In this document: piece after piece, positions 35,599 to 43,636 of the stretch
How positions within the stretch are numbered: position 1 is the first letter of the stretch
Layout: every line of letters begins with the position of its first letter
Assembly: GCA_946405805.1 (NCBI GenBank)
Contig: CAMJIL010000002.1
Span: forward strand, 27,663-91,662
DNA: 64,000 nt
Direction of reading: 5' to 3'
Origin: an uncultured Prevotellaceae bacterium
Lineage (GTDB): Bacteria; Bacteroidota; Bacteroidia; Bacteroidales; Bacteroidaceae
The notes under the pieces: model-generated
The model's input: only the letters and a program-made list of their open reading frames with translations
What the model was told of the DNA's origin: nothing
Database searches by the model: none
Made by a program: the position numbers and the translations under genes

Positions 35599-36516
35599 AT
35601 GGAAAAAGACACCAACGAGATACTGATGCGAAACGTTGCTCTGCTGTCAAAACAGACAGAGCAGGAGACAAGTATGATGCCGCAGACAGATGCTCCCCTA
35701 CCCTCCGTGGAACAGGTGAAGCAGATAGTATGCCTGGTGAAGAGTATGATATTCCCTGACTACTTCACCAAACGCCCGGCAACCGAGACGATAAACTCTT
35801 ACTTCATCGGCGTGAAGATGATGGAGCTGCTGCAGCTACTGACAAAGCAGATAGCCCACGGCATGCAGTTTTGTGAGGACAGCCATAAATTCACATCTAA
35901 GGAACAGGTGTATGAACTGGCGAACAAACTGGCACTGCAGTTTATCGACACCTTGCCGGAGATAAAACGCCTGCTTTATACTGACGTACAGGCTATGTTC
36001 GACAATGACCCTGCGGCTCTGAACTATGGAGAGGTGATATTCTGCTATCCCGTAGTGCAGGCTATGACACATTACCGCATCGCCCACAAGCTTCACGAGC
36101 TAAAAGTACCGGTGATACCGCGCATTATTACAGAATTAGCTCACTCCAAGACAGGTATCGACATCCATCCTGGAGCGCAAATAGGAGAATACTTCGCCAT
36201 CGACCACGGCACGGGTGTCGTTATCGGTGAGACATCTGTCATCGGCAACCATGTAACCCTCTATCAGGGCGTCACCCTCGGTTCGAAAAATTTCAAGCAC
36301 GACGAGCAGGGCAATATCCTGAACGTCCCGCGCCATCCTATCATAGAAGACTATGTCACAGTATATTCCAATGCCAGCATCTTAGGCCGCATCACCATCG
36401 GACACCATTCTATAATAGGCGGTAACATCTGGGTAACCCATAACGTAGCCCCTAACTCACGCATCCAACAGTCAAAAGCCGTAGAAAGCCACTACGAGGG
36501 CGGATTGGGGATATAA
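35599..36516 (+). CDS. cysE: Serine O-acetyltransferase
   Basis: Makes O-acetylserine from serine and acetyl-CoA, the carbon acceptor for cysteine synthesis. A helical N-terminal region (about 1-180) precedes a left-handed hexapeptide beta-helix (TGIDIHPGAQIGEYFAIDHGTGVVIGE… VTLYQGVTLGSKNF) holding the active-site His. 305 aa fits the long bacterial form. Its place at the end of the encapsulin-desulfurase operon matches the serine acetyltransferase neighbour known from cyanobacterial SrpI loci. No cysK follows, so the MetY-like enzyme or an enzyme encoded elsewhere must use the product. Confidence 0.92.
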   Translation: MEKDTNEILMRNVALLSKQTEQETSMMPQTDAPLPSVEQVKQIVCLVKSMIFPDYFTKRPATETINSYFIGVKMMELLQLLTKQIAHGMQFCEDSHKFTSKEQVYELANKLALQFIDTLPEIKRLLYTDVQAMFDNDPAALNYGEVIFCYPVVQAMTHYRIAHKLHELKVPVIPRIITELAHSKTGIDIHPGAQIGEYFAIDHGTGVVIGETSVIGNHVTLYQGVTLGSKNFKHDEQGNILNVPRHPIIEDYVTVYSNASILGRITIGHHSIIGGNIWVTHNVAPNSRIQQSKAVESHYEGGLGI

Positions 36517-36606
36517 AGGTTAAAGTTAATAGTTGATAGATAATAGTTGATAGTTTAGAGTGTAGAGTTGAGAGTCAGTTATATAGTTTAGAGTTTAAAG
36601 TAAATA

Positions 36607-36631
36607 GCGCAAGATGCAAAGCATCCTGCGC
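36607..36631 (+). terminator. Stem-loop after the sulfur operon
   Basis: Arms GCGCAAGATGC and GCATCCTGCGC with an AAA loop (11 bp, one mismatch), 90 nt after cysE in repeat-rich sequence. There is no T-run on either side, so termination is only possible, not shown. The rest of 36517-36773 holds low-complexity AGTTTAG/GTTGATA heptamers. Confidence 0.4.
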
Positions 36632-36745
36632 CATTGTCTATTAAGCCGTAAGCTATTAAGCTACTAAGCTCTTTAACCGTTAACCTTTAACCGTTACTTT
36701 TACCGCGCTATCGATTGCCCCAATTTTAAAGCCCCAAAAATAAAT

Positions 36746-36769
36746 GTAGGCTGCAAATGTGCAGCCTAC
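36746..36769 (-). terminator. Rho-independent terminator of the minus-strand unit
   Basis: Perfect 10-bp stem (GTAGGCTGCA / TGCAGCCTAC) with a 4-nt loop, directly after the stop of the DUF5675-like frame. On the minus strand the stem is followed by ATTTATTTTT. Confidence 0.7.
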
Positions 36770-36773
36770 GCAA

Positions 36774-37202
36774 TTAACTTTTCACTCTCAACTTTACATC
36801 CCTCCCTTTAAGGGAGGTCAGGAGGGTCCTTAAGGTGAGGCGTGAATTTATCACCATCCCCACGATCTTGTTTTCCCCTACCAGGATGCAGCCCTGAGTA
36901 TCTTTGGCGGTGTCGCCGGCATGTATGCGGATGCCTTGCCAGAGGCTGTTGAAACGGCTGTCACCCGTTATCAGCGGCAGCTGCGTTTTATACCTTGGGC
37001 TGTATGTCATACTGACCCTGTATTCCCCTTCCGGTATCGCACACGGTTTTATTGCCTTTAGCAGATTCCTGTCTGCCAGCACCTCCTCAACTGTCCTGTC
37101 CACCTTCATCTCAATACACGGCGGCTCAAGAGTGTCGCAAAGATAGGCAGCCCCCTCCAAACCTCCCCCAGTTAGTGATGCCAAGGGATTGTCCCCTGGC
37201 AT
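36774..37202 (-). pseudogene. DUF5675-like gene, 5' end replaced by repeat sequence
   Basis: From CDTLEPP onward the frame matches DUF5675-type proteins, seen near phage and secretion loci (KAIKPCAIPEGEYRVSM, GIRIHAGDTAKDTQGCILVG, VINSR); their function is not established. The only ATG lies inside a palindrome (37177-37203), and the first 14 residues (MPGDNPLASLTGGG) come from that palindrome and a CT-rich repeat, not from the usual N-terminal strand. The last codons also run through a CCCTCCCTTTAAGGGAGG palindrome. I think it is a 5'-truncated remnant; a short functional form is possible. Confidence 0.55.
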
Positions 37203-37203
37203 C
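37177..37203 (-). terminator. Strong stem-loop after the TPR-like gene
   Basis: Arms GATGCCAAGGGA and TCCCCTGGCATC, one mismatch, TTG loop. It lies 13 nt past the stop of the TPR-like gene on the minus strand but is not followed by a T-run. It also contains the apparent ATG of the DUF5675-like frame. Confidence 0.5.
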
Positions 37204-37216
37204 TTTCATAACATTG

Positions 37217-38170
37217 TTATTTAGATTTACTCTTGTATTCGCGGTAGGCAGCAAGGACTTTTCCGTAATCCTCTGGACTCATGAACCAGATGCGTGAATC
37301 ACCTTCGTTGCCAACTAACCTACGCGGATTTCTTGCGAGATAACGGAAGTTGAAAACGAGATTCTTTTGCTTGCGCTCCTCCTCAGTCATGGCTATAATC
37401 TGGCCATTATCGTCAAAGAGGAGATTTGGGTCACGATTGATAGTATCATTTTCTTCATCGGCATCCAGCATTTGGGGAACCAGCCAGCCCACGAGTGGCC
37501 GCTCGATGTTCCAGTCGGCAGTCTGTATGACAAGACATCTCTTTCCTTTAAAGGTAATCAAAGGCAGGGCATAGCGGAACATTTTTGTTTGTGCTGCAAT
37601 GAACCTCTCGGTTGCTACTTCTAAGAGTATGTTGGCCTCATTAATATTTTCGATGCGTTTATTCTCCGGGGCCAGATCGTTGTTTACGAATGCCTCAAGT
37701 ATCTTTGGGAAAGCGTAAAAAGGGCGTGGACCCATCATCATCAATGAATAGATAAGCTTTGAGCAGTTAGTCAACGGGTCGTATTTTCCCAGTTCCTGCT
37801 CAAAGGCATCAGATGCCTTGTCCATGTATGACACACCCTTCTCGAAATCTTGTTTCTGCATGTATGTTGAGCCGAGTCCCAAATAGGTGAGTCCCATGAG
37901 GGTGTCTTTCATTATGGTTTGTGCCTCGGCAATCTTCTGAGCACGCTCCAAATACTGCAGGGCGAGGTCATAGTTCCTCTTGTCTTTCAGAAAATCGTTG
38001 ATGAACGCCACTCCAGCCTCATACTGCAGTTTGCCGTCATTGGGATTCTTGTCTGCCAACTTCGCTTTTTGCTCAGCATCTTTCAGTGCAATAGCTACCG
38101 AGTCTTCTTGGGCATGAATATGCAGCGCCATGGCGCATATCAGCATAATGATGGTAAAATAACGTTTCAT
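37217..38170 (-). CDS. Secreted TPR-like protein of unknown function
   Basis: 317 aa with a clear signal peptide (MKRYFTIIMLICAMALHIHAQ). Residues from about 25 to 130 look like two or three TPR-type helical hairpins (YDLALQYLERAQKIAEAQT, GLGSTYMQKQDFEKGVSYMDKASDAF). The C-terminal half is not recognised. It lies 19 nt after the C10 protease on the same strand, so it may be a periplasmic partner, but that is position only. Confidence 0.7.
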   Translation of the reverse strand: MKRYFTIIMLICAMALHIHAQEDSVAIALKDAEQKAKLADKNPNDGKLQYEAGVAFINDFLKDKRNYDLALQYLERAQKIAEAQTIMKDTLMGLTYLGLGSTYMQKQDFEKGVSYMDKASDAFEQELGKYDPLTNCSKLIYSLMMMGPRPFYAFPKILEAFVNNDLAPENKRIENINEANILLEVATERFIAAQTKMFRYALPLITFKGKRCLVIQTADWNIERPLVGWLVPQMLDADEENDTINRDPNLLFDDNGQIIAMTEEERKQKNLVFNFRYLARNPRRLVGNEGDSRIWFMSPEDYGKVLAAYREYKSKSK

Positions 38171-38189
38171 AATATTACTTCTATTTTAA

Positions 38190-40640
38190 TTAATATATTG
38201 AAATTTTACGTCCTTTGTGGATATAGATGCCTTTCTTAGTTGGCTTGCCTTGGAGCAGACGGCCCTGCATGTCGTACCAGCCCGTTGCACCAGCATCATT
38301 ATGCATTATGAATTCTGAATTATGAATTAAAGGTATCTCCGTCGGGTCATCAACCTCAATCATCCATGTGGTCAGGCAGAAGTAGTCCCTCTTGTCTATG
38401 CTGTGGAAGTCGTTGGCGATGAATATGTCAAAGAGGTACGCGCCTGACTCCAGATGTTCGGGCAGGTGGATTAAGGTTGTATTATATGTGCCGCTGATTA
38501 TCTGACATTTAGAGTAGAGTGTTTCTGTTTCGGGTAATACAGGTTCGGGGGTGCCCTCATCATTGAGTTTGTATAAATCAATCTTCAACACGGCGTCATA
38601 GTCCATCGGTGTACCATTGCCCAAGATTACCCCTATGACATAATCGGGATTACCCTTCTCGTCGGTTCCCTCGGCGTACCTTGCGCCCAGACATTCGAAG
38701 GCCAGTCTATCGAAGGCTGCAATCTTATGCCCTAAATATCCAGACACCTGGTTGATATCGGCTACGTCAGTGCCAATGATGTCATTAATGTTGGGATTTT
38801 TTGCTATCAGGAATACATAGTCGCCAATCCACGGAACGGACATTTTGAAGGATACGTCAGCCTTGCCTCCAGCTTCAATCACGGCTCTGGTTTTTGACAT
38901 GGTAGCAATATCTATCAGTTTGCCGTCCTCCACATAAAAGGCGCAGCATCGCAAGTCTCCGATAAAGTCATCGGCTGCTGCATTATTGCGGATGGTTGCA
39001 TTGACGGTTTGGGCTATATTGCATTGTTTCATACCCTTAATCTCAATGCCTGCAGAGGAGGATGTGAGCTGGGGTTGCGGATGAATTATCAGGTCGGTTA
39101 CTTCACCTCCATCTCCTATATTGACCTCTATGTAAGAGCTGGGGCCATAAACGGGTTTCCATGGGGCAGTAGTGCCGCTTTCACGGCTTACAAACATCAG
39201 TTTGTGATTGCCGGAAGAAAGGTTGCTGAATAAGTTTTCGGTGAGCGGGAAAAACACTACTCCAATATTATCATTACTGAATTTTACATAGTCGTAGCCA
39301 TCAACCTCATAATCATCGGTGTAACAGATGCTGCTCAGGTCAGGCGTAGCGTCATCATTGCGCTCAGCCAGACCAACGGTGAAGACACCGGGACGGTATG
39401 ATGAATTAACCATAAGGAACTCATCTTCAATATCTCCATCTTTGACATCCCACCCAAGGCCGTAAATATATCGATGGAACTTCTTTGATGGGTCTCGCAG
39501 CGGTTGCAGACCGATGAGTGCACTTTGACCTATATTGAAACCATCATCTATACTGGTAACGCCTGTGCCACCTGTACTGGGGTTGAGCAGGTTGATTTTG
39601 TAGAAGCCGTCGTCACCGCCGTTCCAGCCCCAGTTCACGTGGAAATAGCCTTCACCATCCTGCACCTCATAGCCGTCAAGGACAAAGGCATGGCCACCCA
39701 TGGCGCCAGATCCGCCATAAAGCACAGGTCTTTTCTCGTGGAGCTCATTGTAGAGTAGCTCATCCCACTCACTCAACGAATAGTCGGTAGGTATTGCGCG
39801 ATATGCATCAGGATCGTAACCGAAACTATTGGCAAGGAGGTCGGTGTCGTAGAAGATTCCATAAGAGATATCTGGCGAATAATCCATTTGTATCGACTGC
39901 CCGCAGTAGCGCATGAGCAGGGCTACGGCATTCTGTTGTTCCTCAGTGGTGGACACGAAATAGTCGTCCATCATATTGTCCCAGTCGAACGTTGTAACAG
40001 GCAATGCGTCTATAATACGACCATCACTCATCGTATATGCTGGTAATTCATTTGCCATCTCCCCTTGTGGCCAACGGTGATAGTTCATCACCTGGGCCAG
40101 AGCCGTGGCCATACAGCCGGTGACGCATAGTTTGCCATCAGTCTCGGGGCAGTAAGCATTGTATGGTTTCTCCGGATCGTAGGTATTTGAACCCTGTCCC
40201 CACTTGGTTGTCAACATAGGGGCAATGTCGTTGTGTGTCGGCACGCTTGTCGCCTTGACACCGAGGTCTTTGAGACGGGCGATGGCTCCTGCCGTCGTAT
40301 TGAGCCACCACTGCATATTTTCAGGAACTGACGTGGCATCAAAACTACCATTGTCGGTATATCCCAGCACGAGGTTGTCGCCTACGCAGTCGTCACCGCT
40401 CACGATAACAAAACCATCACCGGAATTAATGTTAAACACATAAAACTCCTTTTGTGCCTCCACGGCAGTAAGTTTCGCACCGTCGGAGCGTTGTGCACTT
40501 CTCGCAGACGATGTGTTACCCTTCATTGAAAAAAGAAATTTAGCTGCCTTTTCACGAGCCTCACTCTCAGTGACAGGCGCTGCTACCGCCGTCAATACAT
40601 AACTAAGGACGGCAACAAATATCAACAATACTTTTTTCAT
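38190..40640 (-). CDS. Secreted C10 cysteine protease (streptopain/interpain-like) with C-terminal sorting domain
   Basis: I chose the ATG at 40640 (MKKVLLIFVAVLSYVLTAVA, a typical signal peptide); an upstream ATG at 40667 overlaps the previous gene. An N-terminal Spi-like propeptide is followed by the peptidase domain, with the catalytic Cys in CVTGCMATALAQVMNYH and the His in GGHAFVLDGYEV, then NWGWNGGDDGFY. A long beta-rich region and a C-terminal GWYDMQGRL…KGIYIHKGRK segment, typical of type IX secretion, end the 816-aa protein. The linker before that domain (IHNSEFIMHND) is encoded by an AATTCATAATTCAGAATTCA repeat. Probably a surface or secreted protease. Confidence 0.9.
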   Translation of the reverse strand: MKKVLLIFVAVLSYVLTAVAAPVTESEAREKAAKFLFSMKGNTSSARSAQRSDGAKLTAVEAQKEFYVFNINSGDGFVIVSGDDCVGDNLVLGYTDNGSFDATSVPENMQWWLNTTAGAIARLKDLGVKATSVPTHNDIAPMLTTKWGQGSNTYDPEKPYNAYCPETDGKLCVTGCMATALAQVMNYHRWPQGEMANELPAYTMSDGRIIDALPVTTFDWDNMMDDYFVSTTEEQQNAVALLMRYCGQSIQMDYSPDISYGIFYDTDLLANSFGYDPDAYRAIPTDYSLSEWDELLYNELHEKRPVLYGGSGAMGGHAFVLDGYEVQDGEGYFHVNWGWNGGDDGFYKINLLNPSTGGTGVTSIDDGFNIGQSALIGLQPLRDPSKKFHRYIYGLGWDVKDGDIEDEFLMVNSSYRPGVFTVGLAERNDDATPDLSSICYTDDYEVDGYDYVKFSNDNIGVVFFPLTENLFSNLSSGNHKLMFVSRESGTTAPWKPVYGPSSYIEVNIGDGGEVTDLIIHPQPQLTSSSAGIEIKGMKQCNIAQTVNATIRNNAAADDFIGDLRCCAFYVEDGKLIDIATMSKTRAVIEAGGKADVSFKMSVPWIGDYVFLIAKNPNINDIIGTDVADINQVSGYLGHKIAAFDRLAFECLGARYAEGTDEKGNPDYVIGVILGNGTPMDYDAVLKIDLYKLNDEGTPEPVLPETETLYSKCQIISGTYNTTLIHLPEHLESGAYLFDIFIANDFHSIDKRDYFCLTTWMIEVDDPTEIPLIHNSEFIMHNDAGATGWYDMQGRLLQGKPTKKGIYIHKGRKISIY

Positions 40641-40660
40641 ATTCTGTTTGTCTTTAATAT

Positions 40661-42646
40661 TTACCATATCTTTACACGTTCCTCGGGGGCGAGATAGAGT
40701 TTGTCTGTCGGTTTCACGTCATAAAGGCGGTACCATTCGTCGAACAGGCGTGCGATGCCGTTGACACGGTTATGACCGGCAGAGTGTGTGTCAATGAGGA
40801 GTTGTAGCTTTAGCATTTCCACACTGCGTTCATTTTCTATTACTGCTATGGGCATTCCGTAGGAGAGCCAGTACTTCTTTAACTGCTCATCGTATTGCTC
40901 TCCAGTGAAGCCCTGCTGACGCAGGCGACGGCTATAAGCCTCAAAGGCGAGCGTAGCCCCGCCATAGTCGGCCATGTTCTCCCTGAGCGTCTTCACACCA
41001 TCTGCGGGCTGACCGGGGTATTGCTCCAGTTGGTTCCAAAGGTTTATGAGCTGCTGCTGCTTGGCCTTAAATGCAGCCTTGTCTTCTGCTGTCCACCAGT
41101 CGCGCTTGTATCCCATTTCGTCATACTCCGAACCGCCGGCATCGAATCCGTGGCACATCTCATGACCAAAGACTGAGGCCGTGCCGTAAAGTGTAGCCTC
41201 GCTCTGGGTGAGGTCGAAGATAGGGGCTATGAGGAATGCCGGTGGTATGAGAAGCTGGTTGTTCGTTTTGTTGTATGAGGCGTTGACCGTCGTAAAGGAC
41301 GTGAATGAATACCAGAAGTCCCAGCCGTGTGTATCGACGCTCTTGCCAATCAGATTGCGGAAAGCGGCTGCCTGCTGCTTGCGCAGGTTGCATACGACAT
41401 TGAGCAGTGTTGTACCATCTATGACAGGGGTCATCTCTTCGTGCCACTTGTCGGGATAGCCTATTAAGAAACTCATGTTGTCCAGCTTTTTCAGGGCGGC
41501 CTGCTTCGTAGCATCACTCATCCAGTCGAGATTGCCGATGCGCTCACGCAAAATGCTGCGGAATTCTTCCATTATTTCAGCGCACCGGTCCTTATTGATG
41601 TTCTGCGTGCCAAGGGCATCAACCAGCAGGTGGAACATGTGATATTTGGCGTACTGCATAGCGAACTGCATACAATAGCTGGCGGGAAGAGGCGACATCA
41701 GCCGGGGAATGAACATCATGTCTAATCCCATGACATATTCTATCATGTAGTCGCGCATCATTGCAACGCTATTCTCACTACCCTCAAACAACAGGTTCAG
41801 GAGCTGTTCGATAGCCTCTCCCTTTTCCTGTTCGTAACTCTCTGATACCTTGTCTGCCATGTCACCGATACCCATCAGCTGACAGACCTGAACGTAAACA
41901 TCTGAAGAACCACGGGTCATCGTACGGGTTGTAGCAGTCCAAGGGTGGATAATTCTGTTGAAGCCATTGTCGTAGGCCTTCATCTCTATTTTTTCAACAG
42001 CCAGAGCATTCGCCCCTATTTCCGCAATACGCTCGTCGCTGAAACCAAAGTTGCTGAGTTTGGAACATATTAACTGAAGGGGTTGTGACAGATTTTCCTC
42101 TTTTTCTGAATTGAATGCTTCGTTTACAAGAACTGATGGTAATTCTGATGTAAACTGGGGCTCTATAACCCTTGCATTCCCCAATGGCACCAAGCGCACC
42201 ACAGGGCTATATCCCCATTCGTGCAATTGCTTGAAGGCTGCCAGCAGCTGTTCCTGCGTCGTGATGGATGCGAGGTAATCAATGCGCTCCTTCAGCAGAG
42301 TCATGTCTGAAGAGTCGTCAGCATCGCTGGCCTTTGCCAACTGCCTAACCCCCGCAATTACGGGGTCGTTGGAGGTTTTCAGCACCTCTGCCTCTATACC
42401 TTGCAGCTTCGTAGAGAGTATTGTTGACATCGACTGCAGCTGACTGTCGTCGAGCCACTTGCCATACTGGTAGCGGTAGAAATCGTCGCCAGGTCTGACT
42501 GACGGGTCTATATACTTGTCGTATGGGAATGGTTTGTCATCAGTTACTACAACGTCGTTTTCTACTACGTAGTCATCACTGTCGGTACAGGCAGTGAAGT
42601 TTAGCACCATGATGGTCATTGCCATCAGACAGAGATTCTTTTTCAT
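40661..42646 (-). CDS. M13-family zinc metallopeptidase lipoprotein (PepO/neprilysin-like)
   Basis: The start at 42646 gives MKKNLCLMAMTIMVLNFTACTDSDD, a lipoprotein signal with a lipobox-like LNFTAC; longer in-frame starts run through the promoter. The zinc site is HEMCHGFD with the third ligand in ENMADYGG, and the C-terminal LYLAPEERVKIW end is family-like. 661 aa is normal. M13 enzymes cleave peptides outside the cytoplasm. It overlaps or abuts the C10 protease gene; both genes share an ACAAACAGAATATGAAAAA start region, suggesting a common translation-initiation context. Confidence 0.93.
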   Translation of the reverse strand: MKKNLCLMAMTIMVLNFTACTDSDDYVVENDVVVTDDKPFPYDKYIDPSVRPGDDFYRYQYGKWLDDSQLQSMSTILSTKLQGIEAEVLKTSNDPVIAGVRQLAKASDADDSSDMTLLKERIDYLASITTQEQLLAAFKQLHEWGYSPVVRLVPLGNARVIEPQFTSELPSVLVNEAFNSEKEENLSQPLQLICSKLSNFGFSDERIAEIGANALAVEKIEMKAYDNGFNRIIHPWTATTRTMTRGSSDVYVQVCQLMGIGDMADKVSESYEQEKGEAIEQLLNLLFEGSENSVAMMRDYMIEYVMGLDMMFIPRLMSPLPASYCMQFAMQYAKYHMFHLLVDALGTQNINKDRCAEIMEEFRSILRERIGNLDWMSDATKQAALKKLDNMSFLIGYPDKWHEEMTPVIDGTTLLNVVCNLRKQQAAAFRNLIGKSVDTHGWDFWYSFTSFTTVNASYNKTNNQLLIPPAFLIAPIFDLTQSEATLYGTASVFGHEMCHGFDAGGSEYDEMGYKRDWWTAEDKAAFKAKQQQLINLWNQLEQYPGQPADGVKTLRENMADYGGATLAFEAYSRRLRQQGFTGEQYDEQLKKYWLSYGMPIAVIENERSVEMLKLQLLIDTHSAGHNRVNGIARLFDEWYRLYDVKPTDKLYLAPEERVKIW

Positions 42647-42687
42647 ATTCTGTTTGTGTGTTATATAGTTGTTAAAAAATCCTGCTG

Positions 42688-42718
42688 CAAAGGTATAAAT
42701 AATTGAGAAAACAACAAA
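42688..42718 (-). promoter_or_regulatory. Bacteroidota-type promoter for the M13-C10-TPR unit
   Basis: Minus strand TTTG (42715-42718), 19 bp, TACCTTTG (42688-42695). The leader to ATG 42646 is about 35 nt. Confidence 0.7.
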
Positions 42719-42763
42719 AGAAAACAAAGATTTTTTTCCTTTTCCTATCATTTTTTGTGTGCG

Positions 42764-42795
42764 CACCCAAATATAAAATATTATCCGTACATTTG
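42764..42795 (+). promoter_or_regulatory. Bacteroidota-type promoter with no obvious gene
   Basis: TTTG (42764-42767), 20 bp, TACATTTG (42788-42795) on the plus strand. It reads into a 21-codon frame (42826-42891, MKYPASRKNNYSVRKRKLFNR plus stop) ending in a GGTTAAC-type repeat, then sequence without a long plus-strand gene. It may drive a small RNA or be a relic. Confidence 0.5.
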
Positions 42796-42891
42796 CGGCA
42801 TATTTCAACATTATTATTAAACAAAATGAAATACCCTGCTTCGCGAAAAAACAATTACTCCGTACGAAAACGAAAACTCTTTAACCGTTAA

Positions 42892-43050
42892 CCGTTATTG
42901 ACGCTGGCAGAGGTTTTTCGGTTTCCGCAAAACAGGATGCGCCTCAGCATAGCTCAAAAACGATTTTGACTCTGCATTCGGCTTTCACTGTTTTTCTTGT
43001 CGCAGACAAGGGCATTCTATGTTAAATTCCAAATATTTTTCTCATTTTAA
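42892..43050. other. Non-coding stretch with short palindromes
   Basis: No supported gene. It holds CGGTTTCCG and a perfect CTTGTC-GCA-GACAAG stem-loop (42996-43010). With the following remnant it looks like decayed or interspersed sequence. Confidence 0.4.
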
Positions 43051-43215
43051 CTACATATTCAGCGTCTTGTTGCTGAGCTCGATATCTGACGTCAGCTTAA
43101 TGATGGCCTTGTCTGCGATAGCATCGCGCAGCTCTTGGTCTGTAGAGACGTTTGTCTGTGCTGATAATGTTGTAACGCAAAACAGCGCTGTCAGCATTGT
43201 AAATAATTTCTTCAT
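43051..43215 (-). pseudogene. Truncated secreted-protein remnant, 54 codons
   Basis: Minus-strand frame beginning MKKLFTMLTALFCVTTLSAQ, a clear signal peptide, then TNVSTDQELRDAIADKAIIK and a short tail before a TAG. The part after the signal resembles the start of large Bacteroidales surface proteins with beta-helix or leucine-rich repeats (LRDAIAD…IKLTSDIELSNKTLNM). The stop comes where such proteins normally continue, and no continuation is seen downstream. It is either a relic or a very small secreted peptide. Confidence 0.5.
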
Positions 43216-43595
43216 GCAGTTTTAGTTTTTTTATTTATTTTTCGGTAAATGTAAGGATAAAAGCACATAAAACAAAAAAATCAACAAAAAAACAACAAAA
43301 CGAGACAAAATAATGCCATTATTTTTTTTTAAACTCATATTGACAACAATATAACACAAATCGGAAATTACACATTGGATGCACGTTGGATACACGTTAG
43401 GGTACACTATTTTGAATATACAAGAAAACCAAATATTTTTGTAATTTTAACTTTCGGTTGAAGTTACTTCATCTTGATAATGACACAAAATAAAAATAAA
43501 TTATCATTTCGCTTGCATTATTCAAGACTTAATCGTAACTTTTACCCCACTTTGCAGGCTTGAAGTCACTCTCACTCGAAAAAACTCAAATAAAA
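43216..43595. other. AT-rich intergenic region with near-repeats
   Basis: No gene supported. Holds long A/T runs, imperfect direct repeats TTGGATGCACG / TTGGATACACG (about 43375-43398), and CTTAATCGTAACTTTT at 43529-43543, a near copy of the cdd promoter -7 region 84 bp downstream but with TTTT in place of TTTG. Confidence 0.5.
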
Positions 43596-43627
43596 TTTGT
43601 TTATTTGCTCGCTTAATCGTAACTTTG
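43596..43627 (+). promoter_or_regulatory. Bacteroidota-type promoter for cdd, very short leader
   Basis: TTTG (43596-43599), 20 bp, TAACTTTG (43620-43627). The ATG of cdd is at 43637, so the transcript should begin within a few bases of the start codon: a leaderless or nearly leaderless message is predicted. Confidence 0.7.
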
Positions 43628-43636
43628 TCCCCCGGA

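Noticed and set aside
43019-43225. 68-codon plus-strand frame
   Set aside because: The minus strand of the same region reads a signal peptide and a recognisable surface-protein start, so the plus frame is likely its shadow.
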